From the NCBI GenBank assembly GCA_037178625.1, contig CM074140.1:682001-746000 (forward strand): a stretch of DNA of 64,000 nucleotides, written 5' to 3'. Position numbers and translations under genes: made by a program. Positions within the stretch are counted from its first letter, which is position 1, and the number at the start of each line of letters is the position of its first letter. Origin of the DNA: Skeletonema tropicum. Lineage: Eukaryota; Bacillariophyta; Thalassiosirophyceae; Thalassiosirales; Thalassiosiraceae. Positions 10,109 through 21,514 of this stretch are shown here, piece after piece. The notes beneath the pieces are model-generated. The model was not told the DNA's origin, did not search any database, and saw nothing but the letters and a program-made list of their open reading frames with translations.

Positions 10109-11251
10109 TTACTTTTTACTTTCTGTATTATTAAAGTTCGGTGCCGACGTTGGTCTCTTCCTATCGCTCCTGATACCTCTGCCTTGCTTCAGTCTCTTCA
10201 CTTGCTTTGCCGCTTGTTTGGCTCTAGAACGTGGGTCAGCAATCATAGAATTAGGTTTCTTCGCCAGGAAGTCAACGCTTTCGTCATTTTCTATAATATC
10301 CTTGTCTCTTCCATCATCTTCTTCTCGTGTTGTCGCCAATCCTGACACATCCAAATCGACAATTTCAAGAACATAGGCACACTTCTCAGGATCATACCTA
10401 GCAAGACAATCTACCATTGTCCCAATAGTTGCTCGCTCTACATCCGGAGCAATAGTCGCTATGCCAAAACATTGTTGATTTTCATCATTCTGTGTATCAC
10501 CTGATGATTGCAATTGCTTGAGAGTTGCTTCTACAACTTCACTACCTGCAACAGTTTGCCTCTTTCGTTTCTTCCCTACAGATAGGCGAAGGGCAGATGA
10601 TGATGTGTGTATATCGTCGTTCAATTTACCTTGTCTATTTTGGATGGAAATTGCACCGTCATAAGTTTTCCACGTTGTTCTTACATTCACACCATCGTGA
10701 CTTTGCTTCTTTTTTGGTTTCTCCTTTAAAGCTTGATGACTTCTTGTTATCCACTGACCAATACTATCTCCCAATAAAATTGGTACATCATCTGCATTCG
10801 CAGTCGCATCAAAACTATGGCGTGCGTCAATACTTTCGTTCAGAGGTTCATTACGACTGCAAACTTTTGTACCTGAGTCTGATGATTCTTCCTTCTCTTT
10901 TATTGGTTGTTGCAAATTATTATCATCTTGTGCATTCTGCTTTTCGAATGTAAGCATTGATTCCAAAAATCCATCATCGTCGCTGCTGTCGTCATTGTCA
11001 CTTCTTTCTTCCGCAGTTTCATCGAGTAGACTTGTTGTTGTTGTAATTTTTTTCCCATGCAACAAACGATTACCATCATCATCTAATTCTGATTCATGTG
11101 GACATGATGGTGATGATGGGTCTTGCTTATCTTCATTCAATGGGCTGCTGGAAGCTTCATCGCTGTCATTAGCAACAGAGCCGCTGCAAGATGATGATGA
11201 GAGGGAATCTTCTTCTATGGCAAGAAGATCGGCTGCGTCAAAGACATCCAT
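10109..11251 (-). CDS. unrecognised acidic/basic low-complexity protein
   Basis: A 380-aa protein I do not recognise. Residues 1-130 are Asp/Glu/Ser rich (IEEDSLSSSSCSGS, ERSDNDDSSDDDG). A basic KEKPKKKQS stretch is near 175, and KKRKRQ near 227 looks like a nuclear localisation signal. The best-ordered part is about 262-300, IATIAPDVERATIGTMVDCLARYDPEKCAYVLEIVDLDVSGL. The C-terminus is basic (SRAKQAAKQVKRLKQGRG, RSDRKRP). The composition suggests a nuclear or nucleolar protein (inference). Single exon, convergent with ATP synthase alpha, whose stop is about 160 bp away. Confidence 0.55.
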   Translation of the reverse strand: MDVFDAADLLAIEEDSLSSSSCSGSVANDSDEASSSPLNEDKQDPSSPSCPHESELDDDGNRLLHGKKITTTTSLLDETAEERSDNDDSSDDDGFLESMLTFEKQNAQDDNNLQQPIKEKEESSDSGTKVCSRNEPLNESIDARHSFDATANADDVPILLGDSIGQWITRSHQALKEKPKKKQSHDGVNVRTTWKTYDGAISIQNRQGKLNDDIHTSSSALRLSVGKKRKRQTVAGSEVVEATLKQLQSSGDTQNDENQQCFGIATIAPDVERATIGTMVDCLARYDPEKCAYVLEIVDLDVSGLATTREEDDGRDKDIIENDESVDFLAKKPNSMIADPRSRAKQAAKQVKRLKQGRGIRSDRKRPTSAPNFNNTESKK

Positions 11252-11361
11252 TTCATATTGGGTATGGTACTGTTGCTATGTACTGCAACGACATCTCAAC
11301 ATCGTCTTCTCGCGCGGAGTCCGGCTCTATCTATCTCAGAGGAGGAGGGGCGGAGGAGGCA

Positions 11362-11859
11362 GGAAGACCCCCAATGAGATGAGGCCTTTAGTGTAAAGAC
11401 AGTGTGACTTGCTAATGTGACTTGTGTCACTATAAGTCGTTTGGCGATCCAACGCAAGAAAAGCAGTATTCAAATCTGTCACATCTAGAGGGACACTCAG
11501 GGGCGGTGAGCCCGACTGTCCCCGACTGTCCCTGAATGTCCCTTACTGTCCCTCACTGTCCCTGACTATCCCATGCTTGCCACCGTCTGATTCGAGCATG
11601 GTGATGGTGCGTGTAGTGATGGTAAAATTGGAGAGGACACTCAGGGACAGTAGGGACACTCAGGGACACTCAGGGACAGTCGGGGACAGTCGGGCTCACC
11701 GCCCCTGAGTGTCCCTCGATGTGACAGATTTGAATACCGCTTTTCTTGCGTTGGATCGCCAAACGAGGCCTTTCGTAAATCGCACGTATAGTGACACAAG
11801 TCACATTAGCAAGTCACACTGTCTTTACACTAAAGGCCTCATCTCATTGGGGGTCTTCC
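11362..11859. mobile_element. foldback/MITE-like element with long terminal inverted repeats
   Basis: The arm at 11362 (ggaagacccccaatgagatg) reappears inverted at 11859, and the arms pair for about 150-165 bp each. The right arm has about 20 extra bases (around 11767-11786) relative to the left. The middle consists of imperfect decamers of the type gactgtccct on the left and their complements on the right, so most of the element can fold back. It has no coding capacity. Flanks share ggggcgga/gggcgga but no clean target duplication is visible. Confidence 0.7.
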
Positions 11860-12228
11860 AGGGCGGACGGAGGAGCTATGAAGAAAGAGGGTCAGAAAGA
11901 GTATCAGAATACTTCGCGATAATAAGATAATAGGGCTTCTCTGATACTTAGAACGAAGTAAGAACAATCAAAAGAATCTAGATAATCAAAGCAAAGCAAG
12001 CACAAAGCAAAAGAGACGGAGGAAGTCATCGATTGATTTCCATTGAAAGTGGCTGCAATATTCGTCCTCTATTGGCAAGAACCTACGAATACCTTCTGCA
12101 CGGTATATTGATCCAGTGCGGTGCGTAATTTTTCGCCAGTAGTGAAGAGCTCGATCCTTCTAAACCCAGCACTGTGCAACAAACTCATTATTTTTGATCG
12201 GCGCGCAGCATCAAAATCATCATTAATC
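11860..12228. promoter_or_regulatory. upstream region of the 12229 gene
   Basis: About 370 bp between the foldback element and the start codon. The sequence is purine rich (aaagagggtcagaaagagtat). No clear core promoter motif; no gene seen. Confidence 0.3.
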
Positions 12229-13395
12229 ATGTCCCTGCCATTTGAAAATGATGTATCTTACCTATTCGCCTCATTCTTGCGACATGTCAGTGAGAATGCA
12301 ACGTCGTATTGGTTCCTAATTCTAGAGAATGATGCTCCGAGCAAAGCTACCGCTGCAGTGCGCAATCTCTGGTCCGAAGAAGAGAAAGTGAAGCATCAAA
12401 ATATCGAGATGGTGAATCAAGCTTCGTTGCAGCAATGCGGTGGATTAGACCGCGATCATTACATTGCCATGCTTCTCAAGTTAAAGTTAGTAAGGACGCA
12501 CAAGTTGGTAGGGAAGCACTTCGGAGGGATAAGAGTCAGTCCAGATGTATGGAAATCTTTTTTCATCTTCCATAAAATTGATGCAGAAATGGACGAAGGC
12601 AGGAGATTTGGCACGCCTAGCGCTCGTTACATGCGAATTGGAAAGAAAGAAAATCAATATCATACAAAAGTTGCAGCTAAAGAGAAAAAAGCGTTTGCTC
12701 CTCCTCCCCGATGTGCAGGTATTGACGATGCCCGGCGTAAGTTACGAGATGGTTTGCGCAGACTGCTTACACAAGATGATTTGAACAAACGGGAGGCAAT
12801 GGCAACTGCAGCAGCAGCAGCTAAAGTCAAGAAGAAGAGCAGTCAAAATAACTCGAAAGAAGCAACCAATGCTAGCAGCAACAAAAACGCCGACAGGGAT
12901 AATGGTGAGGGTGTGCCTGCAAAGAAACCACCAAAATATCCCATAATGGACATGCTCAAAATTAATCCAGATGACTTCTCATCAGAACGGGGTGCAAATA
13001 ATTTGAAGCGCCTAATAGGAGAATTGATTACTTTGCAGCAGGTGCAATCTGGAAATAAGAGTGTTGCAGAATTCTATAAACTGCAGCAGACTAAATCTAG
13101 TACGGCAGTGATAATCCAATCGCACAAGAGTCACAAAGCATTTGAAGTTTTTCATCGTAAAAGTCCGTACATTGAAGAAGTCATCCGCTGCATGGATAGT
13201 GATGAAGATGTGGCGATAAAGAGGCTATCAACGTACTTGAAGGAAAAGAAGAAGCGCAAACGTAATTACATTAATGCAGGGAATGAAACCTCAGCAAAGA
13301 AGAGATCCTTGAATAGCGAAACTGAGGTTATTTGTCAAAAGAGAAAAGAGAGTGAGCAAACTGCTTATTTGGCAAGTAAAAGTATATATAAATGA
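12229..13395 (+). CDS. unrecognised basic protein
   Basis: A 388-aa protein from the ATG at 12229 (MSLPFENDVSYLFASFLRHV); the frame is open a further 36 codons upstream but only from a GTG. I do not recognise the family. Residues 1-130 look globular, with WFLILEND, LWSEEEKVKHQN, DRDHYIAMLLKLKLVRTHKLVGKHFGG and WKSFFIFHKIDAEMDEG. Residues 195-265 are Ala/Lys/Asn rich and disordered. A second ordered part, YPIMDMLKINPDDFSSERGA to about residue 340, is followed by a strongly basic tail (KEKKKRKRN, KKRS). Nuclear location is likely from the basic runs (inference). Single exon. Confidence 0.55.
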   Translation: MSLPFENDVSYLFASFLRHVSENATSYWFLILENDAPSKATAAVRNLWSEEEKVKHQNIEMVNQASLQQCGGLDRDHYIAMLLKLKLVRTHKLVGKHFGGIRVSPDVWKSFFIFHKIDAEMDEGRRFGTPSARYMRIGKKENQYHTKVAAKEKKAFAPPPRCAGIDDARRKLRDGLRRLLTQDDLNKREAMATAAAAAKVKKKSSQNNSKEATNASSNKNADRDNGEGVPAKKPPKYPIMDMLKINPDDFSSERGANNLKRLIGELITLQQVQSGNKSVAEFYKLQQTKSSTAVIIQSHKSHKAFEVFHRKSPYIEEVIRCMDSDEDVAIKRLSTYLKEKKKRKRNYINAGNETSAKKRSLNSETEVICQKRKESEQTAYLASKSIYK

Positions 13396-13849
13396 GAGTG
13401 ACAAGGATGTGTAGGGAAACCAAAAAATATGTGCACTATTCTTCGTCTTGTGAAATTGGAAATTATTCACAGCATTTGAATGCACAATCCCCCTTAAAAT
13501 ATTATTGTTTAACATAGAGCGGCTATATTCTATGTGCAATTTGAAATTGATATACTGAGAACAAATAAAAGCAACTCATGGTCGATAATAATGACTGCTC
13601 ATAAAAATTTGATCATGTAATTTAAAGCTGCCGAAAAGCCAGATTGGGGCTCATCAAGTCAGATACGAAACAGCAGTAAACATCCTACAATCTCAAGCCA
13701 CCTACCTGAACAGTGAAAAAACGGTTCTTATATAATGTATAAACTTATGATGGCTAAAAAGAAATGGCTTGTCATAAAAAGACATGCAAAATTGCACCTC
13801 AACAATCAACAACGCAAAGAAGGAGGTGTAGAAAAGATTTTCAGGCGAC
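13396..13849. other. intergenic region before the satellite
   Basis: About 450 bp of A/T-rich sequence with no gene seen. From about 13845 it grades into the first, strongly diverged satellite copy. Confidence 0.4.
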
Positions 13850-14841
13850 GACAATAGGTACGATTTGGATCGATGTGGTGCTACTGGCAAGCCCAAATTG
13901 GACCTCTCAAATCACCTACGAGGCTAAAGCATCGCTTCTACTAAAGACAAACAACTAAGCAATACTAACAACTATAGGTACGATTTGGTTATGATGAAGT
14001 GCTGCTGGCCAGCCCACACTGGACCTCTCATAAAAGCTACATGGCTGTAGCATCACTACCACTCACGCCAAACGTCTGAGCAGTGCTAATGTGCTTGTTT
14101 AGTATCGACACCGAGTATAATGGGCCACTAGAAGCGGCTCATGAGCGTATTGACGACGATAGGTACGATTTGGTTAGGATGTGGTGGTGCTGGCCAGCCC
14201 ACACTGGACCTCCATAAAAGCTACATGGCTGTAGCATCACTACCACTCACGCCAAACGTCTGAGCAGTGTTTTTGTGCTTGTTTAGTATCGACGCCGTGC
14301 ATAATGGGCCACTAGAAGCGGCTCATGAGCGTATTGACGACGATAGGTACGATTTGGTTAGGATGTGGTGCTGCTGGCCAGCCCACACTGGACCTCTCAT
14401 AAAAGCTACATGGCTGTAGCATCACTACCACTCACGCCAAACGTCTGAGCAGTGTTTTTGTGCTTGTTTAGTATCGACACCGAGTATAATGGGCCACTAG
14501 AAGCGGCTCTTGAGCGTATTGACGACGATAGGTAAGGTACGATTTGGTTAGGATGTGGTGGTGCTGGCCAGCCCACACTGGACCTCCATAAAAGCTACAT
14601 GGCTGTAGCATCACTACCACTCACGCCAAACGTCTGAGCAGTGCTTTTGTGCTTGTTTAGTATCGACACATAGTGTAATGGGCCACTAGAAGCGGCTCAT
14701 GCGCGTATTGACGACGATAGGTACGATTTGGTTAGGATGTGGTGCTGCTGGCCAGCCCACACTGGACCTCTCATAAAAGCTACATGGCTGTAGCATCGTT
14801 TCTACTCACGCCAAACGTCTGAGCAGTGCTATTGTGCTTGT

Positions 14842-15692
14842 TTAGTATCGACGCCGAGTATAATGGGCCACTAGAAGCGGCTCTTGAGCGTATTGACGAC
14901 GATAGGTATGGTACGATTTGGTTAGGATGTGGTGCTGCTGGCCAGCCCACACTGGACCTCTCATAAAAGCTACATGGGTCACTGTAGTATCACTACCACT
15001 CACGCCAAACGTCTGAGCAGTGCTATTGTGCTTGTTTAGTATCGACACCGAGTATAATGGGCCACTAGAAGCGGCTCATGCGCGTATTGACGACGATAGG
15101 TACGATTTGGTTAGGATGTGGTGCTGCTGGCCAGCCCACACTGGACCTCTCATAAAAGCTACATGGTCGTTTCTACTCACGCCAAACGTCTGAGCAGTGC
15201 TATTGTGCTTGTTTAGTATCGACACCGAGTATAATGGGCCACTAGAAGCGGCTCTTGAGCGTATTGACGACGATAGGTATGGTACGATTTGGTTAGGATG
15301 TGGTGCTGCTGGCCAGCCCACACTGGACCTCTCATAAAAGCTACATGGGTCACTGTAGTATCACTACCACTCACGCCAAACGTCTGAGCAGTGCTATTGT
15401 GCTTGTTCAGTATCGACACCGAGTATAATGGGCCACTAGAAGCGGCTCATGCGCGTATTGACGTCGATAGGTACGATTTGGTTAGGATGTGGTGCTGCTG
15501 GCCAGCCCACACTGGACATCTCATAAAAGCTACATGGTCGTTTCTACTCACGCCAAACGTCTGAGCAGTGCTATTGTGCTTGTTTAGTATCGACACCGAG
15601 TATAATGGGCCACTAGAAGCGGCTCTTGAGCGTATTGACGACGATAGGTATGGTACGATTTGGTTAGGATGTGGTGCTGCTGGCCAGCCCAC
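14842..15692. repeat. dimeric higher-order repeat (371 bp)
   Basis: Two successive 371-bp blocks (about 14842-15212 and 15213-15583, plus part of a third) are almost identical, including the private variants tacatgggtcactgtagtatcac and the shortened tacatggtcgtttctac. A matching block recurs near 19363-19608 at the far end of the array. Confidence 0.85.
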
Positions 15693-17399
15693 ACTGGACC
15701 TCTCATAAAAGCTACATGGGTCACTGTAGTATCACTACCACTCACGCCAAACGTCTGAGCAGTGTTTTTGTGCTTGTTTAGTATCGACGCCGAGTATAAT
15801 GGGCCACTAGAAGCGGCTCATGAGCGTATTGACGACGATAGGTACGATTTGGTTAGGATGAAGTGCTGCTGGCCAGCCCACACTGGACTTCTCATATCTC
15901 CTACGAGGCTGTAGCATCGTTTCTACTCACGCCAAACGTCTGAGCAGTGCTATTGTGCTTGTTTAGTATCGACACCGAGTATAATGGGCCACTAGAAGCG
16001 GCTCATGAGCGTATTGACGACGATAGGTACGATTTGGCTAGGATGTGGTGCTGCTGGCCAGCCCACACTGGACCTCTCATAAAAGCGACATGGCTGTAGC
16101 ATTACTACCACTCACGCCAAACGTCTGAGCAGTGCTATTGTGCTTGTTTAGTATCGACGCCGAGTATAATGGGCCACTAGAAGCGGCTCTTGAGCGTATT
16201 GACGACGATAGGTACGATTTGGTTAGGATGTGGTGGTGCTGGCCAGCCCACACTGGACCTCTCATAAAAGCTACATGGCTGTAGCATCACTACCACTCAC
16301 GCCAAACGTCTGAGCAGTGCTATTGTGCTTGTTTAGTATCGACACATAGTGTAATGGGCCACTAGAAGCGGCTCATGCGCGTATTGACGACGATAGGTAC
16401 GATTTGGTTAGGATGTGGTGCTGCTGGCCAGCCCACACTGGACCTCTCATAAAAGCTACATGGCTATAGCATCGTTTCTACTCACGCCAAACGTCTGAGC
16501 AGTGCTATTGTGCTTGTTTAGTATCGACGCCGAGTATAATGGGCCACTAGAAGCGGCTCTTGAGCGTATTGACGACGATAGGTATGGTACGATTTGGTTA
16601 GGATGTGGTGCTGCTGGCCAGCCCACACTGGACCTCTCATACCACCTACGAGGCTGTAGCATCGTTTCTACTCACGCCAAACGTCTGAGCAGTGTTTTTG
16701 TGCTTGTTTAGTATCGACGCCGAGTATAATGGGCCACTAGAAGCGGCTCATGAGCGTATTGACGACGATAGGTACGATTTGGTTAGGATGTGGTGCTGCT
16801 GGCCAGCCCACACTGGACCTCTCATAAAAGCTACATGGCTGTAGCATCGTTTCTACTCACGCCAAACGTCTGAGCAGTGTTTTTGTGCTTGTTTAGTATC
16901 GACGCCGAGTATAATGGGCCACTAGAAGCGGCTCATGAGCGTATTGACGACGATAGGTACGATTTGGTTAGGATGTGGTGCTGCTGGCCAGCCCACAATG
17001 GACCTCTCATAAAAGCTACATGGCTGTAGCATCACTACCACTCACGCCAAACGTCTGAGCAGTGTTTTTGTGCTTGTTGAGTATCGACGTCGAGTATATT
17101 GGGCCACTAGAAGCGGCTCATGAGCGTATTGACGACGATAGGTACGATTTGGTTAGGATGTGGTGCTGCTGGCCAGCCCACACTGGACCTCTCATATCAC
17201 CTACGAGGCTGTAGCATCGTTTCTACTCACGCCAAACGTCTGAGCAGTGTTTTTGTGCTTGTTTAGTATCGACACCGAGTATAATGGGCCACTAGAAGCG
17301 GCTCATGCGCGTATTGACGACGATAGGTACGATTTGGTTAGGATGTGGTGCTGCTGGCCAGCCCACACTGGACCTCTCATAAAAGCTACATGGCTGTAG

Positions 17400-19160
17400 C
17401 ATCACTACCACTCACGCCAAACGTCTGAGCAGTGTTTTTGTGCTTGGTTAGTATCGACGCCGAGTATATTGGGCCACTAGAAGCGGCTCGTGAGCGTATT
17501 GACGACGATAGGTATGGTACGATTTGGTTAGGATGTGGTGCTGCTGGCCAGCCCACACTGGACCTCTCATATCACCTACGAGGCTGTAGCATCGTTTCTA
17601 CTCACGCCAAACGTCTGAGCAGTGCTATTGTGCTTGTTTAGTATCGACACCGAGTATAATGGGCCACTAGAAGCGGCTCATGAGCGTATTGACGACGATA
17701 GGTACGATTTGGTTAGGATGTGGTGCTGCTGGCCAGCCCACACTGGACCTCTCATATCACCTACGAGGCTGTAGCATCGTTTCTACTCACGCCAAACGTC
17801 TGAGCAGTGCTATTGTGCTTGTTTAGTATCGACGTCGAGTATAATGGGCCACTAGAAGCGGCTCTTGAGCGTATTGACGACGATAGGTATGGTACGATTT
17901 GGTTAGGATGTGGTGCTGCTGGCCAGCCCACACTGGACCTCTCATAAAAGCTACATGGCTTTAGCATCACTACCACTCACGCCAAACGTCTGAGCAGTGC
18001 TATTGTGCTTGTTTAGTATCGACGTCGAGTATATTGGGCCACTAGAAGCGGCTCATGAGCGTATTGACGACGATAGGTACGATTTGGTTAGGATGTGGTG
18101 CTGCTGGCCAGCCCACACTGGACCTCTCATAAAAGCTACATGGCTGTAGCATCACTACCACTCTCGCCAAACGTCTGAGCAGTGTTATTGTGCTTGGTTA
18201 GTATCGACGCCGAGTATATTGGGCCACTAGAAGCGGCTCGTGAGCGTATTGACGACGATAGGTATGGTACGATTTGGTTAGGATGTGGTGCTGCTGGCCA
18301 GCCCACACTGGACCTCTCATATCACCTACGAGGCTGTAGCATCGTTTCTACTCACGCCAAACGTCTGAGCAGTGCTATTGTGCTTGTTTAGTATCGACAC
18401 ATAGTATAATGGGCCACTAGAAGCGGCTCATGAGCGTATTGACGACGATAGGTACGATTTGGTTAGGATGTGGTGCTGCTGGCCAGCCCACACTGGACCT
18501 CTCATATCACCTACGAGGCTGTAGCATCGTTTCTACTCACGCCAAACGTCTGAGCAGTGCTATTGTGCTTGTTTAGTATCGACGTCGAGTATAATGGGCC
18601 ACTAGAAGCGGCTCTTGAGCGTATTGACGACGATAGGTATGGTACGATTTGGTTAGGATGTGGTGCTGCTGGCCAGCCCACACTGGACCTCTCATAAAAG
18701 CTACATGGCTTTAGCATCACTACCACTCACGCCAAACGTCTGAGCAGTGCTATTGTGCTTGTTTAGTATCGACGTCGAGTATATTGGGCCACTAGAAGCG
18801 GCTCATGAGCGTATTGACGACGATAGGTACGATTTGGTTAGGATGTGGTGCTGCTGGCCAGCCCACACTGGACCTCTCATAAAAGCTACATGGCTGTAGC
18901 ATCACTACCACTCTCGCCAAACGTCTGAGCAGTGTTATTGTGCTTGGTTAGTATCGACGCCGAGTATATTGGGCCACTAGAAGCGGCTCGTGAGCGTATT
19001 GACGACGATAGGTATGGTACGATTTGGTTAGGATGTGGTGCTGCTGGCCAGCCCACACTGGACCTCTCATATCACCTACGAGGCTGTAGCATCGTTTCTA
19101 CTCACGCCAAACGTCTGAGCAGTGCTATTGTGCTTGTTTAGTATCGACACATAGTATAAT
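17400..19160. repeat. tetrameric higher-order repeat (750 bp)
   Basis: Marker variants (cttggttagtatcgacgccgagtatatt at 17442, 18192 and 18942; cgtcgagtataatggg at about 17832 and 18582) recur at 750 bp, i.e. four monomers. Blocks starting at 17432, 18182 and 18932 are nearly identical over their length. Confidence 0.88.
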
Positions 19161-19820
19161 GGGCCACTAGAAGCGGCTCATGAGCGTATTGACGACGATA
19201 GGTACGATTTGGTTAGGATGTGGTGGTGCTGGCCAGCCCACACTGGACCTCTCATACCACCTACGAGGCTGTAGCATCGTTTCTACTCACGCCAAACGTC
19301 TGAGCAGTGCTATTGTGCTTGTTTAGTATCGACGTCGAGTATAATGGGCCACTAGAAGCGGCTCATGCGCGTATTGACGACGATAGGTACGATTTGGTTA
19401 GGATGTGGTGCTGCTGGCCAGCCCACACTGGACCTCTCATAAAAGCTACATGGTCGTTTCTACTCACGCCAAACGTCTGAGCAGTGCTATTGTGCTTGTT
19501 TAGTATCGACACCGAGTATAATGGGCCACTAGAAGCGGCTCTTGAGCGTATTGACGACGATAGGTATGGTACGATTTGGTTAGGATGTGGTGCTGCTGGC
19601 CAGCCCACACGTCTGAGCAGTGCTATTGTGCTTGTTTAGTATCGACGCCGAGTGTAACGGGCCACTAGAAGCGGCTCTTGAGCGTATTGACGACGATAGG
19701 TACGATTTGGTTAGGATGTGGTGGTGCTGGCCAGCCCACACTGGACCTCTCATAAAAGCTACATGGCTGTAGCATTACTACCACTCACGCCAAACGTCTG
19801 AGCAGCGTTTTTGTGCTTGT

Positions 19821-20045
19821 TTAGTCCTTTATGTAGACGCCAAACACCTTCAAATGTGGGCAATATGTCCCTACGGCGGCATGGGCCCAATGCTCAGCTG
19901 ATTCCTTTTCGGTGACGACCCGAATCGACCACTCTCCTTCTGGAGCCGCCAACTGGCCCCACAAGTTGCAAAGATGTACCTCGACTCCCTCCAAAGTTCG
20001 GTCCCGCATGGCATCCTCCCTCTCGCAAACTCCTCCTGGTCCTTA
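19821..20045 (-). pseudogene. short coding-like fragment of unknown origin
   Basis: A 75-codon open stretch bounded by an upstream TAA, reading about GPGGVCEREDAMRDRTL and ending GTYCPHLKVFGVYIKD. Its composition (Trp, Cys, His) looks more protein-like than the surroundings, but no start context and no family could be assigned. It begins exactly at the abrupt right edge of the satellite, so it may be the remnant of a sequence the array invaded. Confidence 0.25.
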
Positions 20046-21125
20046 TCCAAACCAGCTGACCAGTAATTTTATGGTCATTCCTACAGTACGATTGCTTTCA
20101 GATGTCGAGCAAAATTTTGACAAGCACTTTTTGTAGCTTCCAGAAGGAATTTTTCGAAAATTCTTTTCGTATGTCCACGCAGTGGAATTAGTAGAAGGCA
20201 CTGACGAAGCCCAAAATTAATATTTTCAGTCCTCCACTACAAGAGTGCTTGTCAGAGACTATAACTTGAAGTTTTTACCCTTGACACGTCACAGATCTGT
20301 TTAGTGTGTCTGTGTGACAGTAACTGGCACCCTCATACTAATTCCTACGTATTCAATGTAAAACTAAGTCTTTTGCCCAGACTAGCCTCCGATAATGGCA
20401 TTTGAATCACACAACCATGATGAAAAATGGCTCCCTACGACCAGCCATAACTCGGTAACTAAATTGTTGTTGACCCTATTTCAAAGCATCAATGTTATTT
20501 ATATGGTCCGTAGAATCTCATAGATACCTTACTTGTCCTCTGACTCCAAGAATTGACGTCAAGCTCGACTTCTGAAAGCAATCGTACGGTACACGGCACC
20601 GTTTGGCCTTGCCTGCACCAAAGCCTTCGCGTTCCACATCCGTCGACCAATTCCTGCTCAGCAGGCCCAGCAGGCCCCACAGGCGTCTTCGGGACCAGCC
20701 CGAGCCCCTCCTGGTTGAAGTGCTCCTTTCTCTACTGGCACTAGTGCCTCTAGGGAGTAGCAACTAAAATAGGAGTAATTTCTACAAGTAATTATTTGGC
20801 TACTTCTGCTTATCCCTCGAAGTCTGCTCATTGCTTGACTGTTTTTTGTAGACTATACTTTTATCTAGCACGGAACTGCTTCTGTCTGAATCTGAGTCGT
20901 TTAAGTTACCTACGCACCAATCAGCTGGGCAGAGAAGGCTTCTTTCGGAGAAATTATCCTCAATTATCCTCGCATAAGTTCAGTTCAAAACGTTTTACCA
21001 GATAGGAATAAGTATGTAGTCAGGGCAGTAGGTATGTAGTTATGACTGGTTGTGTTGTTGCGTGGACCGTGGACTTGCTCACTCTAAATACTTTGGATTG
21101 ACTAATTATATTAGGTAGATACCCG
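20046..21125. other. gene-free region with dispersed repeat pieces
   Basis: No gene seen. The string tacgattgctttcaga (about 20088) recurs inverted as tctgaaagcaatcgta (about 20570), giving an inverted pair about 480 bp apart. The stretch at 20700-20765 (gcccctcctgg ... ctctagggagtag) resembles 40948-41015, so it is a dispersed repeat. Confidence 0.4.
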
Positions 21126-21357
21126 TGTCCAATCTAGCTAACAATTGAGCTTATTATTGATCAATAGATGTAACGAATAGAATTATTATGAGGATTACTT
21201 TACACTGAAGAATAAAGCAGCATCTCTCGTGAAAGGACATGGATTGAGAGGGGCTGCTCTGTTTCGATCGTATCAAATGTTCCGATCGTACCAAACAAAG
21301 AAACGAGAAACACATATGAACAGATTGTATGTCCAGTCTACTGACGTGGATGTGACA
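21126..21357. repeat. dispersed 232-bp repeat, copy 1
   Basis: Nearly identical to 43221-43452 (one difference noticed, gtgaaagg versus gtgaatgg) and inverted at 57648-57879. It contains a short internal near-repeat, ttcgatcgtatcaaatg / ttccgatcgtaccaaac. It has no coding potential and the homology ends sharply on both sides. Confidence 0.9.
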
Positions 21358-21514
21358 ACCCGGACGTCTCATTAGTCTGAAGTTCGGGCGAAATTATGAC
21401 TAACCAACGCAGATTCTGTTAGATATGTGCCCTGAACCAACATGTTCAGTGATGATTCTTCATACAATAATAATATTGAATATCAATATCATTTCTTTAA
21501 GCAGCAGCGACAGG

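Larger units (their letters stand above)
13850..19830. repeat. satellite array, ~186-bp monomer, ~32 copies
   Basis: Successive agtatcgac positions at 14101, 14285, 14470, 14659 and 14844 give monomers of 183-189 bp. A typical monomer holds acgatttggttaggatgtgg, ctggccagcccacactgg, cgccaaacgtctgagcag and gggccactagaagcggctc. The first copies (13850-14040) are strongly diverged, as expected at an array edge. The right edge ends abruptly at about 19830, within a monomer, at gtgcttgtttag. Variants recur: gacacc/gacgcc/gacgtc/gacacatag, ggtacg/ggtatggtacg, and aaaagctacatgg versus atcacctacgagg. Short open frames inside are repeat-born and not genes. Confidence 0.97.

Noticed and set aside
12121..12228. 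Upstream extension of the 12229 gene
   Set aside because: It opens from GTG, not ATG, and its residues look like untranslated sequence; the ATG at 12229 is preferred.
14842..19608. Repeated 60-80-codon frames in the satellite
   Set aside because: They recur with the monomer period on both strands, lack any domain and change with monomer variants.
13850..19830. CRISPR-like or rDNA spacer array
   Set aside because: The whole 186-bp monomer repeats without unique spacers, and no rRNA sequence or Cas gene is present; the genome is eukaryotic.
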